Source: CAZPRY01 sp964589175 (lineage in GTDB: Bacteria; Fidelibacterota; UBA2242). From it: a stretch of DNA of 64,000 bases. The translations under genes and the position numbers were made by a program. The notes beneath the pieces were generated by a model that was not told the origin of the DNA, did no database searches, and worked only from the letters and a program-made list of their open reading frames with translations. This document shows positions 55,497 to 63,941 of the stretch, piece after piece (positions within the stretch are counted from its first letter, which is position 1; the number at the start of each line of letters is the position of its first letter). The stretch spans positions 25,836 to 89,835 of the forward strand of contig CAZPRY010000014.1 of the NCBI GenBank assembly GCA_964589175.1, written 5' to 3'.

Positions 55497-56024
55497 ATGA
55501 CTTCTGATAGAAATCAACCGGGTTCCAATATCATTCTGGGTCTTTTCCTGATTCTGATCGGGACGCTGATCCTGCTGATTCAATTCGGTAGACTCGATTG
55601 GGGCAATTTCTGGCCCTATTTAATCATCGCGATCGGATTGCTGTTCATTCTCGGATTTCTGTTTGACCGCTCCAAATTCGGCCTCCTGATGCCCGGTACT
55701 ATCCTGATGATAATCGGTTCCTTATTCGTCTACATAGAAAACACCCATTGGCATTACATGGAAGAATTGTGGCCGACTTTTATCCTGGCTCCCGGTATCG
55801 GCTTCTTCCTGATGTACCTGTTCGGACCTCGCAATAATAAACTCTGGATTCCCGGTACAATTTTATTAACCCTGGCGATGGTCTTTTACGCGCAGGTGTG
55901 GGAATTCCTCAGGTACTGGCCGGTCATCCTGATCCTGCTGGGTATCTACCTGCTCACGACGACGGGCAGGGACAAAACGCCCAAAGAAAACGATTTCTCC
56001 GACAGTAACAAACCGAGTTTATAA
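55497..56024 (+). CDS. Small multi-span membrane protein, LiaF/DUF5668-like
   Basis: A 175-residue protein made almost entirely of about six membrane helices with repeated GxxLILIG, WPxLII and PGTIL elements. This resembles the membrane part of LiaF-type or DUF5668 proteins, which in other bacteria report envelope stress. The C-terminal tail is polar. The GAGGAGG site and strong promoter suggest high expression. The function is unknown. Confidence 0.8.
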   Translation: MTSDRNQPGSNIILGLFLILIGTLILLIQFGRLDWGNFWPYLIIAIGLLFILGFLFDRSKFGLLMPGTILMIIGSLFVYIENTHWHYMEELWPTFILAPGIGFFLMYLFGPRNNKLWIPGTILLTLAMVFYAQVWEFLRYWPVILILLGIYLLTTTGRDKTPKENDFSDSNKPSL

Positions 56025-56082
56025 AGCGATCGCGTATCTATTAGGTTTAGCCGGACAGGTATTGTCGCAGCGCTGGCAACAG

Positions 56083-57429
56083 CTATATCTGAATATCCAA
56101 TTCGTCAATTTTACGATAGAGGGAAGAGAGCCCGATTCCCAGGATTTCGGCGCATTTGTTTTTATCGTTGGCGCAGCGCTGCAGGATCGATAAGATATGT
56201 TGCCGCTCGAAATTCCGGACGGCGGCTTTGAGTTCGTCGGGATACTGGGCGGAAGCTCCCGAAGAGGCGTGCGGGGGCAAATCCCTGAGTGTAATGTATT
56301 CACCATCGCAGAGCAGCACGGCCCTTTCGATGATATTCTGCAGCTCGCGGACTTCGCCTTTCCACTTATGGTTCATCAGAACCTTCATCGTCTCATTGTC
56401 CACGCCCTGAACCTTGCGCTTTAACTCCGTATTGTATTTGCGTACGAAGTGATCCACCAGCAAAGGGATGTCTTCCTTGCGTTCGCCGAGTGTCGGCAGA
56501 TGCAATTCGACGATATTCAGGCGGTAGTACAAATCTTCCCTGAAATTTCCCTCTTCGATCTCTTTACTGAGGTCTTTATTGGTGGCCGAGATAATCCGGA
56601 CATCCACATTGATCAGTGAGGGGTAACCGATCGGCTTGATCTCTTTGGCTTCGATCGCCCGCAGTAGTTTAACCTGGATATGAATAGGGATTTCCCCAAC
56701 CTCGTCCAGGAAGAGCGTTCCACCGTTAGCCGCCCGGAAAACGCCGTCCTTATCGGCTATCGCACCTGTAAAACTGCCTTTCTTGAAACCGAACAATTCG
56801 CTCTCGAAGAGGGTCTCCGGAATTGCGCCGCAATTGATCGGAACGAAGGGCGCCTGAGCGCGTTGGCTGTTTTGATGAATCGTGCGCGCCACCAGTTCTT
56901 TGCCGGTGCCGCTGCGGCCCGAAATTAAAATATTCGAATTGGATGGCGCGACCTTATCGATCAAGCCAAATAAACTCCGGATTGCCTGACTTTCGCCGAT
57001 GATCAGATTTCCGCTGAATTGGGAATGCACTTCCTTTTTAAGGTACTGGTTCTCCAGGAGCAATTGCTGAAAGCGCTGGATCTTTTTAATTCTCAGCACC
57101 AAGTCTTCCATTGCGACCGGCTTCACCATGTAATCCACGGCCCCCTGGCGTAAGGCATCGATGGAACTCTCGACCGTCGCGTTAGCGGTGACGATGACCG
57201 TCAGCGTGCGCGGACTGATTTCGGACGCTTTTTTCAGAATCTCAATCCCGTTCCATTTCGGCAACTTCAATTCGGTAATCAGAATATCGAAATTATCTTC
57301 TTGCAGCTTCGCGATCACGTCTTCGCCATCGGAGACTGCCTGACAGAAAAAGTCGGCCTCGCTCAGCACCGTCATGATGGAACCGGTATAAACAGTATCG
57401 GTATCCGCAATCAGAATCCGGCTGCTCAT
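56083..57429 (-). CDS. NtrC-family sigma-54 activator with altered receiver
   Basis: A 448-residue regulator with an N-terminal receiver (about 3-118), a sigma-54 AAA+ domain (about 135-365) and a Fis-type helix-turn-helix (about 405-448). In the receiver the phosphoacceptor Asp is Glu53 (ILITELKLP where ILxTDxxMP is usual), and one of the acidic pair is Thr10 (ADTD); Lys103 is kept. The AAA+ domain is intact: Walker A GRSGTGKE (171-178), GSFTGA (218-223, a known variant of GAFTGA) and LDEVGE. The ATG at 57429 has an AAGGTGAT site, so a 21-residue longer frame is rejected. No sensor kinase is adjacent. It may be active without phosphorylation (inference). Confidence 0.92.
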   Translation of the reverse strand: MSSRILIADTDTVYTGSIMTVLSEADFFCQAVSDGEDVIAKLQEDNFDILITELKLPKWNGIEILKKASEISPRTLTVIVTANATVESSIDALRQGAVDYMVKPVAMEDLVLRIKKIQRFQQLLLENQYLKKEVHSQFSGNLIIGESQAIRSLFGLIDKVAPSNSNILISGRSGTGKELVARTIHQNSQRAQAPFVPINCGAIPETLFESELFGFKKGSFTGAIADKDGVFRAANGGTLFLDEVGEIPIHIQVKLLRAIEAKEIKPIGYPSLINVDVRIISATNKDLSKEIEEGNFREDLYYRLNIVELHLPTLGERKEDIPLLVDHFVRKYNTELKRKVQGVDNETMKVLMNHKWKGEVRELQNIIERAVLLCDGEYITLRDLPPHASSGASAQYPDELKAAVRNFERQHILSILQRCANDKNKCAEILGIGLSSLYRKIDELDIQI

Positions 57430-57813
57430 CAGATCACCTTCCATGAGTAAAGCGCAGGTATTATCAACTTGCCTGGTATTTTCACATATCAAATATATGC
57501 GGTTCCCGCCGGGAATTCAACGGATTTTTCCATTTTTAATATTCAACCGTGAAAAGTCGCTCCAATATTTTTATATCCGGGAAATTCCGATGAAAGCGCA
57601 GCAGCCCGATATTGCTCCGCCGCGTAGTTCCGGGCAGCCCGGGCACATAATTTTTACTGTAATTGGGAATGGCATGGGACCGTTAAAACGGATCGTTCCG
57701 TCCAGCAAGTTGCGAAGTCCGCTCTAGATTCATCGTCCGGTTTACTTCCGAATTTCCATTGACTTTAGCGGCAATTGAATTTAATTTCCATAAGCTTTTT
57801 TCTATTGAAAAAT
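57430..57813. other. 384-base intergenic stretch between divergent regulator and uppS
   Basis: It holds a promoter candidate for uppS (57759-57787) and a small CCGGG-CAG-CCCGG palindrome near 57630. I find no sigma-54 (-24/-12) promoter. A 94-codon frame at 57443-57727 lacks a ribosome site and family features and is not counted. Confidence 0.6.
57759..57787 (+). promoter_or_regulatory. Promoter candidate for the uppS-bamA-lpx operon
   Basis: TTGACT (57759-57764), a 17-base spacer and TAATTT (57782-57787), which would start transcription near 57794, about 20 bases before the ATG at 57814. Confidence 0.45.
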
Positions 57814-58590
57814 ATGGTTATAAATCAGTCGGAACTTGATAAAAAAAGAGAAGCAATTATCATCCGCGGTTCTCTTCCGCGGCATATTGCGATAATTATG
57901 GACGGCAACGGCCGCTGGGCCAAGGAACGCGGCTTACCCCGTATCGCCGGGCACAATGAGGGCATCAATTCCGTTCGCGCGATTACGGAGGAGTGCGGCA
58001 AACTCGGCATCGAAGTACTGACACTCTATACTTTTTCCGTCGAGAACTGGTCCCGCCCCCGAACCGAAGTGTCCGCATTAATGAATTTGCTTCTGAATAC
58101 AATCCGTTCCGAAATTGAAGAATTGCACAAAAACAATGTGAAGTTTACGATCATGGGACATGTCGACGATCTGCCGGAAGGTACGAAGCTCGGTCTGGTC
58201 GAGGGGGTCCGCAAGACCAGTAAAAATACCGGACTCAACCTGAATCTTGCGCTGAGTTACGGTAGCCGCCTCGAGATTCTCGATGCCGTCAAAAGCATTG
58301 CCGCTCTGGTTCAGACCGGAGAGCTAAGCGTCAATGACATCGACGAGGCAACATTTTCGAAGTTCTTGTATACCAAAGATATACCCGACCCGGATTTACT
58401 GATTCGTACCAGTGGAGAATTACGGTTGAGCAACTTCCTGCTTTGGCAACTCGCCTATACAGAGATCTATATCACACCCGTCTACTGGCCTGCCTTCAGA
58501 TCTATGGAACTTTTTGATGCGATTTACGATTACCAGAATAGGGAAAGACGTTTTGGTAAAATTAGCGAACAGGTAAAAAAGAACAAATAG
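57814..58590 (+). CDS. uppS: Isoprenyl transferase (undecaprenyl diphosphate synthase)
   Basis: A cis-prenyltransferase of 258 residues that makes the undecaprenyl carrier for peptidoglycan and O-antigen. IAIIMDGNGRWAKERG holds the catalytic Asp30; GHNEG, TLYTFSVENWSRP, NLALSYGSR, and DPDLLIRTSGELRLSNFLLWQLAYTE with the RxSGExRxSNFxxWQ signature are all present. I chose the ATG at 57814; a TTG at 57775 would add 13 hydrophobic residues. First gene of the envelope operon. Confidence 0.95.
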   Translation: MVINQSELDKKREAIIIRGSLPRHIAIIMDGNGRWAKERGLPRIAGHNEGINSVRAITEECGKLGIEVLTLYTFSVENWSRPRTEVSALMNLLLNTIRSEIEELHKNNVKFTIMGHVDDLPEGTKLGLVEGVRKTSKNTGLNLNLALSYGSRLEILDAVKSIAALVQTGELSVNDIDEATFSKFLYTKDIPDPDLLIRTSGELRLSNFLLWQLAYTEIYITPVYWPAFRSMELFDAIYDYQNRERRFGKISEQVKKNK

Positions 58591-58603
58591 GCGATCACTA
58601 TCG

Positions 58604-60967
58604 ATGAAAATTGCACGATTCACGACTCTGACAGCTCTTATCATATTATATTTTTCTCTGGTATCTGGCCAAACTCCCGACGGTATCACTGTCCTGGGGG
58701 TTGCGGTTCAGGGCAATAAAACCATTTCCGAAAGCAGCATTAAAATCCAGTCCGGAGTGATGGAGGGCAATAAAGTCACTTTTGACGATATCTCATCGGC
58801 CATCGAACGGCTCTGGAAACTGCGCCTATTTTCAGATATCCAGGTCCTCGTTGACAAGGCCACCGAAGCCGGCGTGTTCCTGATCATCAAAGTAGAGGAG
58901 TACCCGCGCCTCGGGAAGTACGAGATCAAGGGCAATAAAAAAATCAAGAAATCGAAATTCAACGAAACCGTCGATCTGCTTCCCGGCAAAGTGCTTTCGC
59001 CGCACACCATAAAGGAGGCCATCCGGAAAATCAAGGATCTCTATTATGAAGACGGCTACCTGCTGGTCGAAATCACGGAGGAATTGAAAGACAGCGACCG
59101 GGAAAACACCAAGGACATGACCCTGCATATTAAGGAGGGCAAAAAGGTTCGCATCAAGGAAATCCACTTTCAGGGTAATGATCACTTCAGCGAGGCGCGC
59201 CTGCATCGCGTCATGAAAGACACGCGCACCCGTAACCTGCTGCTGCTCAAACTCGGTGAATTCGAGAAAGCCAAGTACAAAGAGGACAAAGACAAGTTGA
59301 TCGCCTTTTACAAGAACGAAGGCTATCGCGATATCCAGATCCTTTCCGATTCCATTCATTATGATGAGAAGCAAAAGGGTATGTACATCGACCTCGTCCT
59401 GTATGAAGGCAACCGCTATAAATATCGCAATATCGCCTTCAGTGGGAACAATATTTACACATCGAACCAGCTCATGCCCCTGCTGCGTATCAAATCGGGG
59501 GACTGGTATGATGAAGAGGAATTCCAGAAAGCCATCTACGACCGCATCAACGGCGTTTATATGGACCGGGGTTATCTTTTCTTTCAGGTCAATCCGCGGA
59601 TCACCCCCGTCAGCGAAGATGAAATCGATTTGCAGCTCGAGATTCAGGAGAACCATCAGGTTACGATCAACAGCGTCAACATCGTCGGCAACGTTAAAAC
59701 TAACGAGAATGTCATCCGCCGCGAGTTAAGGGTCTACCCGGGCGATATCTTCAGCCGCGAAGCCCTCATTCGCAGTCAACGTGAAATCTTTATCTTGAAC
59801 TATTTCAGTAACGTCGAACCCGACGTGGTACCCGTTAATGATAAAGAGATCGATGTCGAACTGACCGTGGAAGAGAAATCCGCTGACCGGGCCAATTTTT
59901 CGGTCAGTATCAGTCAAATGTATGGCTTGATCGGCGGTGGCGGATTTGAATTCAACAACTTTATGGGTCGCGGCCAGCAGGTCAGTATCAGCTATCAGCA
60001 GGGAACCCAGTACTCGGTTTTAAGGTCGGGAACCACGCCCTACCGATCCTTCTCGGTTGGTTTTACCGATCCATGGGTAATGGACACGCCGAACCTGCTC
60101 GGCTTCAATTTCACCTATTCAGAGCGCGGAGGCAGCAGTTATTATTACTATCCTTTCGATATGAGTATCATTGGCGGATCCTTGCGCTGGGGCCGCCGGT
60201 TCCGCTGGCCGGATACCTATTTCCGCGGCACCTGGATCGTCGGAGCGCATCACAAACAATACCGTAACGTCGATGAAGACTACCTTAAAACTTACCTGGA
60301 AGGTCACTCGAAAAGTCGCGGCGTCAGCCTTACCCAGGTGATTTCCCGCGACAGCCGCGACCGGCCCGAATTCCCCACCCAGGGCTCGGTATTCAATTTC
60401 ACATCGACCTATTCCGGCGGAATCCTGGGCGGAACAGAACATTATCAGAAACACAATTTCAGCTTGCAGTACTATGTTCCGACCTTCTGGAAATTTGTGC
60501 TGTACAATAGCGTCGATTTCGGTATTATTAAAAAACTCAGACATGATGGCATCATACCGCCTGACGAGCGCTATATCATGGGCGGCAGCGGCATGATCTA
60601 CGGCATGGCTTTACGCGGATACGACGACAACCAGGTCGGACCCACCAGCGGCAGTTCCTATTACTCCTACGGTGGCGAAACCCTGTTTAAATATTCCACG
60701 GAATTCCGCTTCCCCATCTCCGAAAATCCCACGATTTACGGCCTGGCCTTCATAGAAGCCGGTAATACCTGGAGAAACTTATCAAGCACCGATCCATTTG
60801 ACCTGAAACGATCTGCCGGTATCGGCATACGCTTTTATATGCCGGCCCTGGGTATGATCGGCGTTGATTTCGGATACGGTTTTGATGATATCGACCCGGT
60901 CGGAGATTCGGGTTATGGAAAGCCGCAAGGCTGGAAGACACATTTTATTTTTGGAATGCCATTTTAA
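58604..60967 (+). CDS. bamA: Outer-membrane protein assembly factor BamA
   Basis: An Omp85 protein (787 residues) that folds beta-barrels into the outer membrane. A signal peptide (to about residue 22) is followed by five POTRA repeats (about 28-420; each opens with VAVQGNKTISE-type or IHFQGNDHFSE-type strands) and a 16-strand barrel ending in a terminal Phe (FIFGMPF). In the barrel, the conserved RGYDDN region (ALRGYDDNQVG) marks the L6 loop VRGF/Y motif. It lies 13 bases after uppS without a clear ribosome site and is followed by skp. Confidence 0.96.
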   Translation: MKIARFTTLTALIILYFSLVSGQTPDGITVLGVAVQGNKTISESSIKIQSGVMEGNKVTFDDISSAIERLWKLRLFSDIQVLVDKATEAGVFLIIKVEEYPRLGKYEIKGNKKIKKSKFNETVDLLPGKVLSPHTIKEAIRKIKDLYYEDGYLLVEITEELKDSDRENTKDMTLHIKEGKKVRIKEIHFQGNDHFSEARLHRVMKDTRTRNLLLLKLGEFEKAKYKEDKDKLIAFYKNEGYRDIQILSDSIHYDEKQKGMYIDLVLYEGNRYKYRNIAFSGNNIYTSNQLMPLLRIKSGDWYDEEEFQKAIYDRINGVYMDRGYLFFQVNPRITPVSEDEIDLQLEIQENHQVTINSVNIVGNVKTNENVIRRELRVYPGDIFSREALIRSQREIFILNYFSNVEPDVVPVNDKEIDVELTVEEKSADRANFSVSISQMYGLIGGGGFEFNNFMGRGQQVSISYQQGTQYSVLRSGTTPYRSFSVGFTDPWVMDTPNLLGFNFTYSERGGSSYYYYPFDMSIIGGSLRWGRRFRWPDTYFRGTWIVGAHHKQYRNVDEDYLKTYLEGHSKSRGVSLTQVISRDSRDRPEFPTQGSVFNFTSTYSGGILGGTEHYQKHNFSLQYYVPTFWKFVLYNSVDFGIIKKLRHDGIIPPDERYIMGGSGMIYGMALRGYDDNQVGPTSGSSYYSYGGETLFKYSTEFRFPISENPTIYGLAFIEAGNTWRNLSSTDPFDLKRSAGIGIRFYMPALGMIGVDFGYGFDDIDPVGDSGYGKPQGWKTHFIFGMPF

Positions 60968-60983
60968 ATCAGCGGAGGAAACA

Positions 60984-61508
60984 GTGAAAAAAATCACCTT
61001 ATTTATGCTCGGAATTTGTATGATCGGCGGTTTCTCGACTTTTGCAAATGCTGAGGTCAAAATCGCCTACGTAAACTCTGACCGCATCCTGGCCGAGTTT
61101 GACGAGGCCAAAGAAGCGCAAAGCAATCTGGACATCGAAGCCCGTAAAATCGAAGACGAATACCGCGGCATGCTGGCCAAATTGGACAGTTTGAACCAGG
61201 CGTATGAGCGCCAGAAGTTAATCATGAGCGAAGCTCGCCGAAAAGAAAAAGAGCAGGAAAAAAACACACTTCAGCGCAACATCCAGGAATACCAGGTCAA
61301 GAAGATGGGGCCTGAGGGCGAAATCTATCAGAAGCAGGCCGAGTTAGTGGGTCCGGTTCTGGAAAAAATTAAGGCTGTCATCCAGAAAGTCGGCAAAGAC
61401 AACAAGTATGACTACATTTTCGACACCGTGGCCGGCAACATTCTTTACGCCGAACCGGCTCACGATCTCACCGACAAAGTGATCTACGAGTTGCAAAGAA
61501 CCAACTAA
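60984..61508 (+). CDS. skp: OmpH/Skp-family periplasmic chaperone
   Basis: A 174-residue periplasmic chaperone that carries unfolded outer-membrane proteins to BamA. The GTG at 60984 has GGAGG five bases upstream and begins a signal peptide (VKKITLFMLGICMIGGFS to FANA). Then comes the short beta strand VKIAYVNSDRIL and two long charged coiled-coil helices (about 35-130). The longer frame from 60864 overlaps bamA and is rejected. Confidence 0.92.
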   Translation: MKKITLFMLGICMIGGFSTFANAEVKIAYVNSDRILAEFDEAKEAQSNLDIEARKIEDEYRGMLAKLDSLNQAYERQKLIMSEARRKEKEQEKNTLQRNIQEYQVKKMGPEGEIYQKQAELVGPVLEKIKAVIQKVGKDNKYDYIFDTVAGNILYAEPAHDLTDKVIYELQRTN

Positions 61509-61511
61509 TCC

Positions 61512-62567
61512 ATGAAATTTTCGCTAGGTCAGATAGCCGAAATTGTTAAAGGTACTCTGGAAGGCGATCCCTCGGTAGTCATCAGCGAGATGGCCGAAAT
61601 CCAGAATGCCGGACCGGGAGAGATTACCTTTCTGGGAAATCCGCGATACGCCAAATACCTGTCTGTGACAGGGGCGGAAGCTATCCTCGTGCCGCGGGAT
61701 TTTACCGGATCGTATAAAAATCTCATTCGCGTGGATAATCCGAATTACGCCTACGCGCTCATTCTGGCGCGCCTCCGTCCCGGTCCACCGAGTCCTCAAC
61801 CCGGTATCCGACCTTCAGCCGTGATTGCGGAATCAGCCAGTCTCGGCCGGGACGTGTACATCGGACCCAACGTCGTTATCGACGAGAAAGTCAGCATCGG
61901 GGACGGAGTGGTTCTGCACGCGAATAGCTACATCGGCTATGACTCCCACATCGGATCCGGGTCCGTCATTTTTCCGAACGTGACAGTCTATCACGGTGTC
62001 CGGATCGGTAAAAATGTTCGCATCCATGCCGGCGCCGTGATCGGCAGCGATGGCTTCGGGTTTGTGCGCACGGAAGCCGGCATCTCGAAAATCCCGCAGG
62101 CCGGCGGCGTCCTGATCGAAGATGATGTCGAGATTGGGGCGAATTGCGCCATCGATCGGGGCACCCTGGGAGATACCGTCATCCGTAAGGGCACCAAAAT
62201 TGACAATCTGGTCCAGATCGCCCATAACGTTAAAATCGGGCAATACTGCTTTCTGGCCGGGCAGTCGGGAATCGCCGGCAGTGCGATACTGGAGGATTTC
62301 GTCACCGTGGCAGGGCAGGTTGGCATCGCCGGGCATATCACGGTAGGAAAAGGAGTGATCATCGCAGCTCAGTCGGGTGTGTCCAAGGACATAGCAGCTG
62401 GAAGCACGGTTCTCGGCTCTCCGGCCCAGGACATGAGCAAGGCCAGCCGCGAGCTGGCCCATATTCGCTCGATTCCCGATATAAAACAACGTCTGAAAGA
62501 ACTGGAAAAACGCACTAGAGAGAGCTACCAGGCAACGCATGGCATTAAAAAAGCAAAAAACGATTAA
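61512..62567 (+). CDS. lpxD: UDP-3-O-acylglucosamine N-acyltransferase
   Basis: Third enzyme of lipid A synthesis, adding the N-linked acyl chain to the UDP-glucosamine intermediate. The 351 residues have an N-terminal uridine-binding domain (about 1-100), then a left-handed beta helix of hexapeptide repeats (about 105-300; repeats such as IGPNVV and IGDGVV) with the catalytic His in QIAHNVKIG, and a C-terminal helix. It begins three bases after skp. Confidence 0.96.
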   Translation: MKFSLGQIAEIVKGTLEGDPSVVISEMAEIQNAGPGEITFLGNPRYAKYLSVTGAEAILVPRDFTGSYKNLIRVDNPNYAYALILARLRPGPPSPQPGIRPSAVIAESASLGRDVYIGPNVVIDEKVSIGDGVVLHANSYIGYDSHIGSGSVIFPNVTVYHGVRIGKNVRIHAGAVIGSDGFGFVRTEAGISKIPQAGGVLIEDDVEIGANCAIDRGTLGDTVIRKGTKIDNLVQIAHNVKIGQYCFLAGQSGIAGSAILEDFVTVAGQVGIAGHITVGKGVIIAAQSGVSKDIAAGSTVLGSPAQDMSKASRELAHIRSIPDIKQRLKELEKRTRESYQATHGIKKAKND

Positions 62568-63936
62568 AAATCCCGTATCGGTTTCCGGAGTCGGCCTGCA
62601 TACAGGCGTCAAATCTACGATGACGTTCAAACCGGCGCCGGAAAACTCCGGCATCCGTTTCGTACGGACTGACGTTAAAAAATCACCAGAGATCATCGCC
62701 GATATCAATCACGTCGTTGACATTGCGCGCGGTACTACGATCGCCCAGAATGGCGTCCAGGTGCATACCGTCGAGCACGTTCTCGCGGCGGTCACCGGCT
62801 TGGAAATCGACAACATATACATCGAAGTCAATAATATCGAACCGCCCGTTTGCGACGGCAGCGCCATCGAATTTGTCCAAGCCCTGAAACGGGCCGAAAT
62901 CGTCGAGCAAAACGCCCCCCGTGACGTATTGGTGATCGATAAGATCATCCAGTACACCGATCCTAAAAACGGTGTGGACGTGCATGTGCTTCCCGCAGAT
63001 TCGTTTCGGGTAACGTTTCTGATCGACTACAACATCCCGGCTCTCGGCACTCAGTATTCCGCCCTCTATTCCATCACGGATGAATTCGAGGTGGAATACG
63101 CCTCGGCCCGCACTTTCTGCTTTCTGAGCGAAGTGGAAGCCCTCAAGGAACGCGGCCTGATCAAAGGCGGCAATGTCGGAAACGCCGTCGTCTTCATCGA
63201 CAAGGAGATTCATCCCGAAGAATTCGACCGGCTCAAGAAAATGTTCCATATCTCGAATGACGTCGTCATCGGCCAAAAGGGTACCCTGAACGGCGTCGAA
63301 TTGCGCTATTACAACGAACCCGTCCGGCATAAAATCCTGGACCTGATCGGTGATTTCGCGCTTCTGGGTGTGCCGATCCAGGGACATGTCATCGCCGCTC
63401 GCAGCGGACATGGACACAACGTCAACCTGGTCAAAAAAATCCGCAAGGAATACGAAAAGGTTCTGATTCGCAATAAATACCAGGATCAGAAATCGGGCGA
63501 GGCGCTCTTCGATATCAGCGCTATCGAGAAGATTCTGCCGCATCGTTACCCCTTCCTCCTGGTCGATAAAGTGCTCGATATGGAATTGGGCGAGACGATC
63601 ACGGCAATTAAAAATGTATCGATCAATGAACCGTTTTTCCAGGGCCATTTCCCGGTAAGACGGGTCATGCCGGGCGTGTTGATTATCGAATCCCTGGCCC
63701 AGGCCGGCGGTTTACTCCTCTTGAATACGATCAAGGAGCCGCGCGAGAAACTGGTCTTCTTCACCGGCATGGACGGCGTGCGCTTCCGCAAACCGGTATT
63801 GCCCGGCGATCAGTTGCGGCTGGAACTTAAAATGCTGCAATACCGGCTATCCATGGCAAAAATGAAAGGCGTGGCCTACGTAAACGATGAGGTAGTCGCC
63901 GAGGCAACCCTGATGGCCACCGTTACGGATTTATAA
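62539..63936 (+). CDS. Bifunctional LpxC deacetylase / FabZ dehydratase
   Basis: A 465-residue fusion, as in Bacteroidota and related phyla. Residues about 1-305 are LpxC, the zinc deacetylase that commits to lipid A: GVGLHTG, VHTVEHVLAA (Glu79-His80) and HKILDLIGDFALLG with the C-terminal zinc ligands. Residues about 325-465 are FabZ, the 3-hydroxyacyl-ACP dehydratase of fatty-acid synthesis: ILPHRYPFLLVDKV, GHFPVRRVMPG with the catalytic His, and IIESLAQAGG with the catalytic Glu. The start overlaps lpxD by 29 bases without a strong ribosome site. Confidence 0.96.
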   Translation: MALKKQKTIKNPVSVSGVGLHTGVKSTMTFKPAPENSGIRFVRTDVKKSPEIIADINHVVDIARGTTIAQNGVQVHTVEHVLAAVTGLEIDNIYIEVNNIEPPVCDGSAIEFVQALKRAEIVEQNAPRDVLVIDKIIQYTDPKNGVDVHVLPADSFRVTFLIDYNIPALGTQYSALYSITDEFEVEYASARTFCFLSEVEALKERGLIKGGNVGNAVVFIDKEIHPEEFDRLKKMFHISNDVVIGQKGTLNGVELRYYNEPVRHKILDLIGDFALLGVPIQGHVIAARSGHGHNVNLVKKIRKEYEKVLIRNKYQDQKSGEALFDISAIEKILPHRYPFLLVDKVLDMELGETITAIKNVSINEPFFQGHFPVRRVMPGVLIIESLAQAGGLLLLNTIKEPREKLVFFTGMDGVRFRKPVLPGDQLRLELKMLQYRLSMAKMKGVAYVNDEVVAEATLMATVTDL

Positions 63937-63941
63937 AAATT

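Noticed and set aside
57443..57727. 94-codon plus-strand frame between the NtrC-like gene and uppS
   Set aside because: No ribosome site, low-complexity composition and no recognisable family; it overlaps the regulator's leader.
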